Virus record (IMG/VR): IMGVR_UViG_3300037560_000024
Location: 1 to 38,177 of that record
DNA: 38,177 nt
Origin: a virus
Strand: one strand, 5' to 3'
Positions 32,843 through 38,171 of the stretch are shown in pieces (the first letter of the stretch is position 1; each line of letters opens with the position of its first letter). The notes below the pieces were generated by a model, which made no database searches, was not told where the DNA came from, and was given only the letters and a program-made list of their open reading frames with translations. A program made the translations under genes and the position numbers.

Positions 32843-33218
32843 GTATGGCCTTAGCTATCAGCCAACACAGCCATAGCAGTACGCCATACCCTAACACGTG
32901 AAAGGTTTGTGCTACTTCAATCCAATTAATGTAGCGTGAGAAGAAGCCTTGCATTACAGCAAGTGCCATCCCACACATGACTGAGCCTAGTATGTACGTG
33001 TCACCTATGTCATACCTGTTCAGCACCCGGATACACCCATTAAGGGAGGACTCCTTAGCTATCTTACTAGCCCATAGCTGTATCTTATCAGTGTGCCATA
33101 GGTATCCAGTACCTATACGTATGAATGAGCCTACAGCCCACAAGGAGAACACCAGTGTCCACCATATGAACAGTACAAGCAGTGCAATCGAGCCTATCCC
33201 AAGTCCCTCGGTGATCAT
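32832..33218 (-). CDS. Membrane protein with three or more TM segments
   Basis: 128 residues, GGGGAG before ATG. Hydrophobic segments at about residues 6-33 (IGSIALLVLFIWWTLVFSLW), 75-92 (YILGSVMCGMALAVMQGF) and 103-123 (TFHVLGYGVLLWLCWLIAKA). The loop between the first two is charged (HTDKIQLWASKIAKESS). Family not recognised. It may alter the host envelope early in infection, but that is inference. Confidence 0.7.
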   Translation of the reverse strand: MITEGLGIGSIALLVLFIWWTLVFSLWAVGSFIRIGTGYLWHTDKIQLWASKIAKESSLNGCIRVLNRYDIGDTYILGSVMCGMALAVMQGFFSRYINWIEVAQTFHVLGYGVLLWLCWLIAKAIRDG

Positions 33219-33219
33219 G

Positions 33220-33639
33220 TTATTCTCCCCATTTAGGTCGTCTATCTACTGGTATAGGACGACAGTAGAAATAGGATGTCTGTGCTGAGGTACAAAACAA
33301 TGACCTTTCACTATACTCTAAGTCACGCATAAACCTATACACTCCTAATGCAGCCCATGAAAAGTCCTCATCGTCACTAAACTCATACAGTTTACCTACC
33401 TCTGGTTCAAAGGGCTTGTCTGTTATCTTGCCACACTCCACTGGTTTTAACATAGAGGGTAGAGTCAGTTCAATACAGTGTGGGTATTCCCGGTTCCCTC
33501 CGTAAAAATTACCGGTGCCGTCAATGGCATGCAGTTTCTCCACACTACCCCCTTCTAAAGCTGTGTGAATATTTGCAAACATGAAGTAGTACTTCCCCTT
33601 CTCATACATCTTACCCTTACATTCAAGTAACTTACTCAT
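33220..33639 (-). CDS. Hypothetical protein with aromatic Cys-containing C-terminus
   Basis: 139 residues from the ATG at 33639 (GACGAGGA ahead); the frame is open to 33729 but that part lies over the previous gene. MSKLLECKGKMYEKGKYY at the start suggests a beta-rich small domain, with EVGKLYEFSDDEDFSWAALG and SYFYCRPIPVDRRP later. No known motif. It overlaps its neighbour by 8 nt. Confidence 0.6.
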   Translation of the reverse strand: MSKLLECKGKMYEKGKYYFMFANIHTALEGGSVEKLHAIDGTGNFYGGNREYPHCIELTLPSMLKPVECGKITDKPFEPEVGKLYEFSDDEDFSWAALGVYRFMRDLEYSERSLFCTSAQTSYFYCRPIPVDRRPKWGE

Positions 33640-33853
33640 CTTCCTCGTCCTCTTCTTTAGGTTCAATATCAAGTATGAGCTGACCTTCATGCTCATAGTA
33701 TGACAGTACAGTCCACTCTGATGATGCACCCTGTATTACTAACGGTTTATTCAGTGCTTTCTTAAACACCTTATCACTGTTAGGGTCAGTATCACACTCG
33801 TCAGCACAGCCCAACTGGCTAACCGACATGCCACACCCAGTTGTGCTACTCAT
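33632..33853 (-). CDS. Small Cys-rich, acidic-tailed hypothetical protein
   Basis: 73 residues from the ATG at 33853, which has GGGAGTAAG ahead. Four cysteines near the N-terminus (GCGMSVSQLGCADECD) suggest a metal site or disulfides, then VFKKALNKPLVIQ and a strand, and a tail of EPKEEDEEDE. The longer frame to 33913 is not preferred because it overlaps the previous gene. Function unknown. Confidence 0.55.
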   Translation of the reverse strand: MSSTTGCGMSVSQLGCADECDTDPNSDKVFKKALNKPLVIQGASSEWTVLSYYEHEGQLILDIEPKEEDEEDE

Positions 33854-34025
33854 GCTTCTTACTCCCAGTATGTAACAAGGTGGTATACCCACGGAACTCA
33901 GGACGTACATCATTGAAGTGCCGTCGAGCTATACGATATGCAACATCAAACTGCTGCTTACCGACAGTAGTGGTATCAAACTTCTTAGTTGCATTAGGTT
34001 TGATCCAAGGTTTTAGGCTACTCAT
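33846..34025 (-). CDS. Small basic hypothetical protein
   Basis: 59 residues from ATG 34025 with GGGAGT ahead; it overlaps the genes on both sides by 8 nt. Basic and mixed helix, with FDVAYRIARRHFNDVRPEFR in the middle, a plausible nucleic-acid-binding helix. No family recognised. Confidence 0.6.
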   Translation of the reverse strand: MSSLKPWIKPNATKKFDTTTVGKQQFDVAYRIARRHFNDVRPEFRGYTTLLHTGSKKHE

Positions 34026-34206
34026 GCTGTACTCCCATCATCTTATCAATGGCTCTGATTGTAGTGACTGCTGCTTTACAGTGGTGTAGCCATGTCCACC
34101 TCTCAATACACACATCGAGTGAAGCTACCCCTACATAGGGCAGGAACACACTATCCCTGTTCCATATAGGTGGTGGTTTCCATACTGTTAGTTGTTTACT
34201 TGACAT
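34018..34206 (-). CDS. Small hypothetical protein, Trp-rich
   Basis: 62 residues. Several Trp residues in VWKPPPIWNRDS and ERWTWLHHC, then KAAVTTIRAIDKMM. It overlaps the gene on each side (11 and 8 nt). No family is recognised and no TM segment is obvious. Confidence 0.55.
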   Translation of the reverse strand: MSSKQLTVWKPPPIWNRDSVFLPYVGVASLDVCIERWTWLHHCKAAVTTIRAIDKMMGVQHE

Positions 34207-34312
34207 GACGTTCTCTCCAAGTCCAGATTAAATGTTTAAGTCCATACCATAAGGCACCGACTAGGAAGTACAGTAGTACACATACTACTGCTATGTTAAA
34301 CAAGATTGCCAT
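34196..34312 (-). CDS. Tiny single-TM protein (38 aa)
   Basis: 38 residues from ATG 34312, AAGAGGG ahead. One membrane segment (LFNIAVVCVLLYFLVGALWY) then a basic tail (KHLIWTWRERHVK). Its start lies 22 nt inside the upstream gene and its stop overlaps the next by 11 nt. One of at least six tiny membrane proteins at this end of the genome. Function unknown. Confidence 0.6.
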   Translation of the reverse strand: MAILFNIAVVCVLLYFLVGALWYGLKHLIWTWRERHVK

Positions 34313-34539
34313 GCCCTCTTAAGGGCAGCCATATAAACACCCAGCTCAACAGGAGTGGCAGCCTTAGGTTTGAAGGAGTAAGGCAACCAATCATCGCGGG
34401 TATCACCGGGAAGGTATCGCCCTTGTCCTTGTGCTACACACACTCCTCGTATGTGGCCATTAGATACTTGTTGGGCAAGAATAACTATGCCACTCGAACT
34501 ACCTATAGCTAAGGTGGGACAGTCTTCATTGGTTATCAT
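34291..34539 (-). CDS. Small hypothetical protein, possible remote small-family relative
   Basis: 82 residues, GAGG before ATG. LAIGSSSGIVILAQQVSN is beta-like, then GVCVAQGQGRYLPGD and a final helix (ELGVYMAALKRAWQSCL). It has the size and a terminal helix of the small alpha/beta family but the linking strand is not clear, so membership is left open. Confidence 0.6.
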   Translation of the reverse strand: MITNEDCPTLAIGSSSGIVILAQQVSNGHIRGVCVAQGQGRYLPGDTRDDWLPYSFKPKAATPVELGVYMAALKRAWQSCLT

Positions 34540-34547
34540 ACACTACC

Positions 34548-34655
34548 TCACAACAGTAGTAACAGTACCACACAAGGCAGTACTATAAATAATAAAAACC
34601 TACGTGATCTATACCATATGTAGGCTATAATAAAATCAATTGCTTCACGTAACAT
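34548..34655 (-). CDS. Tiny single-TM protein (35 aa)
   Basis: 35 residues from ATG 34655 with AAGGGG ahead. An N-terminal amphipathic part (LREAIDFIIAYIWYRSRR) followed by a hydrophobic run with five final leucines (FLLFIVLPCVVLLLLL). The gap to the neighbours is 4-8 nt, filling space between two larger genes. Function unknown. Confidence 0.6.
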   Translation of the reverse strand: MLREAIDFIIAYIWYRSRRFLLFIVLPCVVLLLLL

Positions 34656-34659
34656 AAAG

Positions 34660-34923
34660 TTACCCCTTTATAGCAGCCATAACCTGCTCAACTGTTACAA
34701 TTATAGGTTCACTGCCATCATTATAGTTACCATAATCACTAGGGTTATCGCTATTACACATGGTAGCAGACTTAGCACTCGCATCTATCAACACGAAAGG
34801 AAAGTCAGGCCAATGATCAGCATAGTTTAGGTTGTTACAGCGTATACCTACATCCTCACAGAATGCACGCAAGTCAGTGACTATAGCCTCTGTTACACCG
34901 TCTATTATCAGTATCTTGCTCAT
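34660..34923 (-). CDS. Small alpha/beta family protein, member 11 (34.8 kb)
   Basis: 87 residues, AGGATA before ATG, sharing one base with the HNH-like gene. KILIIDGVTEAIVTDLRAF, then FPFVLIDASAK and the terminal PIIVTVEQVMAAIKG. It is a clear example of the repeated family. Function unknown. Confidence 0.65.
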   Translation of the reverse strand: MSKILIIDGVTEAIVTDLRAFCEDVGIRCNNLNYADHWPDFPFVLIDASAKSATMCNSDNPSDYGNYNDGSEPIIVTVEQVMAAIKG

Positions 34924-35273
34924 TATCCTAGCCTCTCGGTTAACTTGTTAGCCATACGTTGGAGCACAGCTACACCTAGGTGCTTACCTCCATCTACATC
35001 CTCGATCAGCATCTCCTTGATCTGATTAGCCTTATGACTACACGCTACGACGTTACCCTTATGATAGCCAACGCTGTTGTCAATACGATCAAACGTTAGC
35101 TTGTTAGGCGTGTCACTCTCATGTGTCAGCTCAACAGCAGTGAAGTAGCACCGCTTGGTGTTCATCAGCCTACGCATATCAACCAGTGTTAGTGAGAAAT
35201 CATGCCCTCTCTGCTCTGCATTGGAGTGTGTCTGAATGTAACGCTTAGCTAGAGTGATGTCGTCAACGCTCAT
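34923..35273 (-). CDS. HNH/His-Me endonuclease-like protein
   Basis: 116 residues, GGAGG before ATG. KLTFDRIDNSVGYHKGNVV followed by ACSHKANQIKEML reproduces the beta-hairpin and helix of phage HNH-type nucleases, with D-R-I-D and N/H positions; C43 and C77 (approximate) could be the remains of a zinc site. Phage HNH proteins of this size are homing or packaging nucleases; the early position here favours a free-standing nuclease or nickase. Activity is uncertain because the usual CxxC pairs are missing. Confidence 0.55.
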   Translation of the reverse strand: MSVDDITLAKRYIQTHSNAEQRGHDFSLTLVDMRRLMNTKRCYFTAVELTHESDTPNKLTFDRIDNSVGYHKGNVVACSHKANQIKEMLIEDVDGGKHLGVAVLQRMANKLTERLG

Positions 35274-35506
35274 GATAGTGCCTCCAGTACCTGCTTAACT
35301 GATAGCGTTACATTGCCCGGCATGCTAGTGTACTCTTTACCACACAAACACATGGTGCATTCATCCACGCGGATCATAAAGTAAGGCCACGCCTCTACTA
35401 CTATGTGCGCCTCAGTGGCTGAGCCTTCACTAAGCCCTGCCCTTAAGCCTGCCCTTTTTACTGCACGCTGCTCATCAGGGCTATCAGTGGTTACAATTAT
35501 CCTCAT
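35270..35506 (-). CDS. Small alpha/beta family protein, member 12 (35.4 kb)
   Basis: 78 residues, overlapping the HNH-like gene by 4 nt. RIIVTTDSPDEQRAVKRAGL, then YFMIRVDECTMCLC and the end NVTLSVKQVLEALS. It also has a CTMC..C group in the middle. Function unknown. Confidence 0.65.
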   Translation of the reverse strand: MRIIVTTDSPDEQRAVKRAGLRAGLSEGSATEAHIVVEAWPYFMIRVDECTMCLCGKEYTSMPGNVTLSVKQVLEALS

Positions 35507-35571
35507 AGTAGCACCCCTACTAGTATAGCTAGACCAAAGCCTAACCCTAAGATGAATAGGTTATACTTCAC
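35503..35571 (-). CDS. Tiny single-TM peptide (22 aa)
   Basis: 22 residues from a GTG at 35571 that overlaps the stop of the previous gene (GTGA), with GAGAGG ahead; the stop overlaps the next ATG (ATGA). Almost the whole peptide is one membrane segment (LFILGLGFGLAILVGVLL). The tight coupling at both ends supports translation, but its small size leaves doubt. Confidence 0.45.
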   Translation of the reverse strand: MKYNLFILGLGFGLAILVGVLL

Positions 35572-35783
35572 AGGTCTGCCTCTCGCCCATGCCCTCGCAT
35601 GTCTATGATGTTGAGGTAGTTAGCTTGCCTACCTGTCCACTTAGGTTCACCTTTACGCTTCATTATACGCAGCTTATGCCCCTTAAGCACACCCTTAGAC
35701 AGCTTGCTTATCTCGGCACTACTGTCCACTGTCATAGTGTATGACTTGCCCTTCACGGGCGTTACCTTCACTTGAATAGCCAT
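35568..35783 (-). CDS. Small basic hypothetical protein
   Basis: 71 residues with GGGTGA ahead. Strands IQVKVTPVKGKSYTMTVD, then a basic region (GHKLRIMKRKGEPKWTGRQ). It may bind nucleic acid. Family not recognised. Its stop overlaps the tiny TM gene. Confidence 0.6.
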   Translation of the reverse strand: MAIQVKVTPVKGKSYTMTVDSSAEISKLSKGVLKGHKLRIMKRKGEPKWTGRQANYLNIIDMRGHGREADL

Positions 35784-35784
35784 C

Positions 35785-35949
35785 TTAATGTATCACCCTT
35801 CCTATACTTACAGCTATAGTTCTAGTGTCCCTATGTATACGGAACCCTACCTTTTCTGCACCTGCTACTACGCATTGATGCATACGCTTACCAATGTGCC
35901 GTGCATGAGCATGGCTCAACTGGTACACGTGTGTTGTATATACTAACAT
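35785..35949 (-). CDS. Small basic His-rich protein
   Basis: 54 residues from ATG 35949 with GTAGGAG ahead. Six histidines in the first half (QLSHAHARHIGKRMHQC) and VGFRIHRDTRTIAVSIGRVI in the second. Positively charged, likely nucleic-acid binding. It is the first gene after the terminator-like hairpin at 35979-36007. Confidence 0.6.
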   Translation of the reverse strand: MLVYTTHVYQLSHAHARHIGKRMHQCVVAGAEKVGFRIHRDTRTIAVSIGRVIH

Positions 35950-35978
35950 GTCCTATACTCCTACTTAACAGACATAAG

Positions 35979-36007
35979 AAAGAGCACATAATATACGTGC
36001 TCTTTTT
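35979..36007. terminator. Strong 9-bp hairpin with T-run, terminator-like
   Basis: AAAGAGCAC (35979-35987) and GTGCTCTTT (35997-36005) form a perfect 9-bp stem with a 9-nt loop. On the + strand two more T's follow; on the - strand the arm is followed by CTTATG. It sits between the tiny TM genes (36.0-36.2 kb) and the His-rich gene, so it may end or reduce the earliest leftward transcript. Confidence 0.6.
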
Positions 36008-36047
36008 GTATGCCTACTGACATGCCTTGATAGGCAGTCTATTGCTA

Positions 36048-36146
36048 TCAATGAAATAGATACAGGTATAGTGCCAGTAACATGATAGCTATTATCAGTA
36101 GCCCGCCTACTGGCATATCCCAGATGAACATAACTAATTCACTCAT
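36048..36146 (-). CDS. Tiny single-TM protein (32 aa)
   Basis: 32 residues from the ATG at 36146, which overlaps the stop of the next tiny gene (ATGA) and has GGGGTG ahead. A short acidic start and one membrane segment (GGLLIIAIMLLALYLYLF). A longer frame to 36230 exists, but it would run antisense-in-frame over a better small gene, so it is not used. Function unknown. Confidence 0.6.
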   Translation of the reverse strand: MSELVMFIWDMPVGGLLIIAIMLLALYLYLFH

Positions 36147-36244
36147 ACTACACCCCATATGTAACACCCAATAGACGCTACCAACAACAAGCCTAATGTT
36201 ATTGATGCCCCTACTAACAGTGCAAACCAATCATCCCTAGTCAT
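36143..36244 (-). CDS. Tiny single-TM protein (33 aa)
   Basis: 33 residues from ATG 36244 with an ideal GGGAGGAG. A charged start (TRDDW) is followed by one membrane segment (ALLVGASITLGLLLVASIG). ATGA overlaps at both ends place it in the same operon as its neighbours. Function unknown; together with the 32-aa protein it could be a two-part membrane system. Confidence 0.6.
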   Translation of the reverse strand: MTRDDWFALLVGASITLGLLLVASIGCYIWGVV

Positions 36245-36402
36245 AGCCACTCCTCCCTAGGTTTCATAATGATTAAGGTATCACACTCAACAACAAACGT
36301 AGAGTTGGGATACTTGTTGGCTAACCTTATCAGCTCATCCCTTAACTCCTCTAATGAATGTATACCCATATCTATGAAGGGTATAGCATCATGCTCATTC
36401 AT
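36241..36402 (-). CDS. Small acidic hypothetical protein
   Basis: 53 residues from ATG 36402, overlapping the 159-aa gene stop by 4 nt. Helix EELRDELIRLANKYP, then FVVECDTLIIMKP as strands. It has the strand-helix-strand order of a tiny alpha/beta fold. No family recognised. Confidence 0.6.
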   Translation of the reverse strand: MNEHDAIPFIDMGIHSLEELRDELIRLANKYPNSTFVVECDTLIIMKPREEWL

Positions 36403-36878
36403 GCTACCAACCCTTGCAATTCTTTCAAGGCAAGCTTAGCTTGTGTCTGATCAGTACCATCCTTCAATGTATGATCCTTAATGGCATTAGTCAAGCCAGT
36501 CACCAGCCCTTTGATGCGTGCTTGATAATCAAACTTACTGGCTGATTCACTATCACGCTTGTTCCAGAATGGGTTGAGCATTGCCTGCTCTAACACGGCC
36601 GCTGTATCAGTAGGCATATCACCATTCTTTTTATACACACCTGTCTTAGTAATGTACTTGACCGGTGCATATGATGTGATCCAATACTTAAGGGCATTGC
36701 CTCGACCTGACTTTGGCATAGCTGCAACCAACAAAGACAGTGTGCTACTGTCCCCATGTTCATAGAAGTGCGATATACCTGACACTGCTACGTTATGTAT
36801 ACGTTCATCCAATGCCTTGCCGCCTTTAACAATCAGTTTGATGGTCTGTTTTGCTTGGGTTTGATTTAATAGTTTCAT
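36399..36878 (-). CDS. Hypothetical early protein, first long gene of the leftward block
   Basis: 159 residues, GCGGAG before ATG. Mostly helical; the middle has GISHFYEHGDSSTLSLLVA and SGRGNALKYWITSYAPVKY, the end is basic (KDHTLKDGTDQTQAKLALKE). Proteins of this kind are found early in other podophage genomes but their function is not known to me. It directly follows a large stem-loop and the non-coding control region. Confidence 0.65.
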   Translation of the reverse strand: MKLLNQTQAKQTIKLIVKGGKALDERIHNVAVSGISHFYEHGDSSTLSLLVAAMPKSGRGNALKYWITSYAPVKYITKTGVYKKNGDMPTDTAAVLEQAMLNPFWNKRDSESASKFDYQARIKGLVTGLTNAIKDHTLKDGTDQTQAKLALKELQGLVA

Positions 36879-36897
36879 GATACTGTACTCCGCTGTT

Positions 36898-36945
36898 AAT
36901 GGTTAATGCAAGAACACTAAGACAATGCTCTTGTTGGTAACCATT
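36898..36945 (-). promoter_or_regulatory. Long two-stage stem-loop in the leader of the first leftward gene
   Basis: AATGGTTA (36898-36905) pairs with TAACCATT (36938-36945), and inside it CAAGAACA (36909-36916) pairs with TGCTCTTG (36926-36933) with one wobble pair; the loop is 9 nt. It ends 20 nt before the start codon of the 159-aa gene. A 13-codon ORF (MVTNKSIVLVFLH) is encoded in the same hairpin. Possible roles are RNA processing, attenuation or stability; none is proven. Confidence 0.5.
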
Positions 36946-37496
36946 ACGTTACCGCTATCATGCCTAACAAGATAGTATCACTACCCTAGCATGAATTGCC
37001 TTCTTTCGTTGACCGTTGGGTCGTACCAGCTATGATTAACCTAGCCTTAACTAAACCAGTGCCGCTTTGTTATGGTAGCTTAACCCGCTACCCTTGCCCT
37101 CTACTTATCAAGAGCTTACCTGCTAACCTATACGGCTAACAGTTCACCTATGACTTTCAACTGGCCTACTCGCTTTAGTACCCCTCAGGTATATAGCTGT
37201 CCACTTGTTATACTGTATGCATAACCAAGTGACCACACTGGAAGGGACACGCACCTGTCACGGTGACAATTTTGCATTGATTCAATAGTGCCTTTGTCCT
37301 GACACTACCTTGGTTCAACTGGCTGTCACCACCGCAAACCATACAATCTATTCATGTAGGGGCACCATTAGGTGCCGCCAGATCAATATATTATCGAGTC
37401 TCCTAATACACTGTGTAATTAGTCCATGATAGTCACCTCTCTACTAGTGTAGTCTGTTCAAGGGAAAGCACTGCACCAGTGCCCTCTATCAACATA
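36946..37496. other. Non-coding region with hairpins, little or no coding
   Basis: About 550 bases without a convincing gene, unusual in so dense a genome. It holds perfect hairpins GGTAGC/GCTACC (37074-37092) and GGCACC/GGTGCC (37361-37376), a palindrome TGTCACGGTGACA (37256-37268), and one weak ORF (37208-37342). No tRNA cloverleaf or T-loop was seen. It may be a structured RNA, a replication origin or promoter region. Confidence 0.5.
37208..37342 (-). CDS. Possible tiny zinc-ribbon ORF (44 aa), low confidence
   Basis: The frame from ATG 37342 encodes a protein with MVCGGDS, a middle Cys and ACPFQCGHLV. The codon just upstream of the ATG is also Cys, so CMVCGG and CPFQCGH would make a complete zinc ribbon if a non-ATG start (ATA 9 nt upstream) were used. 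There is no clear ribosome site, and the perfect dyad at 37256-37268 lies inside it. It may be a decayed or non-coding sequence. Confidence 0.3.
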   Translation of the reverse strand: MVCGGDSQLNQGSVRTKALLNQCKIVTVTGACPFQCGHLVMHTV

Positions 37497-37634
37497 CTAT
37501 CGTCTAACGAATATGAATGTAGTACCTCGTAGTCCTACGACCACCTCTACTCTGGCGCCAGCTTGTCGTAATTGAGCTATACGAGTAGCTGTATGGTTGG
37601 CGCTATGGCGGTTGCCATATTGAAACATCTTCAT
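37497..37634 (-). CDS. Small basic protein in the control region (45 aa)
   Basis: 45 residues from ATG 37634. A His/Asn/Thr-rich start (FQYGNRHSANHTATRIAQLR), then a strand part (ARVEVVVGLRGTTFIFVRR). It is strongly basic. The ribosome site (CAGGTT) is weak. Codon use and reading frame look real but the function is unknown. Confidence 0.5.
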   Translation of the reverse strand: MKMFQYGNRHSANHTATRIAQLRQAGARVEVVVGLRGTTFIFVRR

Positions 37635-37675
37635 AGTAGTAACCTGTTGTATTTGAATGGTACGAATATAGTTGC

Positions 37676-37698
37676 GTACGTGCCCCTTCGGGCAGTAC
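37676..37698. other. GC-rich hairpin between two tiny genes
   Basis: GTAC-g-TGCCC pairs with GGGCA-GTAC around a CTTC loop (37676-37698), 3 nt past the stop of the 31-aa TM gene. No T-run follows on either strand, so it looks like a processing or stabilising hairpin rather than a terminator. Confidence 0.45.
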
Positions 37699-37701
37699 CC
37701 C

Positions 37702-37797
37702 TTAACTAATTAGGTTGAGCGTGGCTACATAGAATAAGAACCCTACCATTGCCATTGGCATGGATAACATCATTAGTACAGCGATTTTGTGTGACAT
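37702..37797 (-). CDS. Tiny single-TM protein (31 aa), first gene of the leftward unit
   Basis: 31 residues from ATG 37797 with TTGGAG ahead. SHKIAV, then a Met-rich membrane segment (LMMLSMPMAMVGFLFYVATL) covering nearly all the peptide. It is the gene nearest to the right-end control region and so probably the first leftward product. Function unknown. Confidence 0.6.
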   Translation of the reverse strand: MSHKIAVLMMLSMPMAMVGFLFYVATLNLIS

Positions 37798-37897
37798 AAC
37801 ATAAACTCCAATACAGATAAAAATGAACGACACTAATACATATACAGTATCCGTGCCAACTTTACGTATCGTTATAAATCAACAACTTAGGAACAAT

Positions 37898-37998
37898 GGC
37901 ACACCTTGTGCCTATGTCCCTATCCGTCACAAAGTGACAAAGTACGTCACTATGTAACAAACATGGTCAGTATGTGACACAACAGGGCACTTAGTACA
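37898..37998. repeat. Iteron-like array: GTCAC-NNN-GTGAC dyads at exact 20-bp spacing
   Basis: Three copies, GTCACAAAGTGAC (37926-37938), GTCACTATGTAAC (37946-37958) and GTCAGTATGTGAC (37966-37978), begin exactly 20 bp apart, and a degenerate fourth, GGCACTTAGTACA, is at 37986-37998. A related inverted repeat, GGCACA-CCT-TGTGCC, precedes them at 37898-37912. The same half-site recurs in TGTCACGGTGACA at 37256. Two helical turns per step is what a cooperatively binding dimer would use. The binding protein is unknown. Confidence 0.6.
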
Positions 37999-38083
37999 GG
38001 CAAGATACATGCCAAGGCAGACATAGACATAGACAGTGATGTACATATGTACAGGTCAGTAACTATGTGGATAGTAGAGTGTA

Positions 38084-38171
38084 GGGGGGTAGAAAGGTTA
38101 TAACTACTAAATACACACGATATAGTTATTATAATCAGTATGTAGTACCCCTATAAGGGGGGTAAGGGGGG
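38084..38171. repeat. G6-run repeats near the window end
   Basis: Runs of six G at 38084-38089, 38157-38162 and 38166-38171, the last two being a 9-bp tandem repeat AAGGGGGGT (38155-38172). CCCCTATAAGGGG at 38148-38160 gives a small hairpin next to them. Such tracts can form unusual DNA or mark a packaging or terminal region, but the true genome end is not visible here. Confidence 0.5.

Noticed and set aside
36148-36230. Longer start for the TM gene at 36048 (60 aa)
   Set aside because: The upstream part overlaps a better supported 33-aa gene with an ideal ribosome site; the ATG at 36146 is coupled to its stop.
37020-37140. 35-codon + strand frame inside the control region
   Set aside because: No ribosome site and shadow-like composition; opposite to the gene direction around it.
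36879-37496. tRNA genes
   Set aside because: No T-loop plus acceptor pairing or anticodon arm could be assembled on either strand; the hairpins are isolated.
37840-37870. TTGGCAC element as a sigma-54 or -35 promoter box
   Set aside because: No TTGC follows at the sigma-54 distance, and no good -10 hexamer lies 16-18 bp downstream.
37926-37978. CRP-like or CRISPR-like reading of the dyad array
   Set aside because: The CRP consensus is TGTGA-N6-TCACA; here the half-sites face the other way and the alternative pairing has the wrong spacing. Units are 13 bp with 7-bp gaps, far too short for a CRISPR array.
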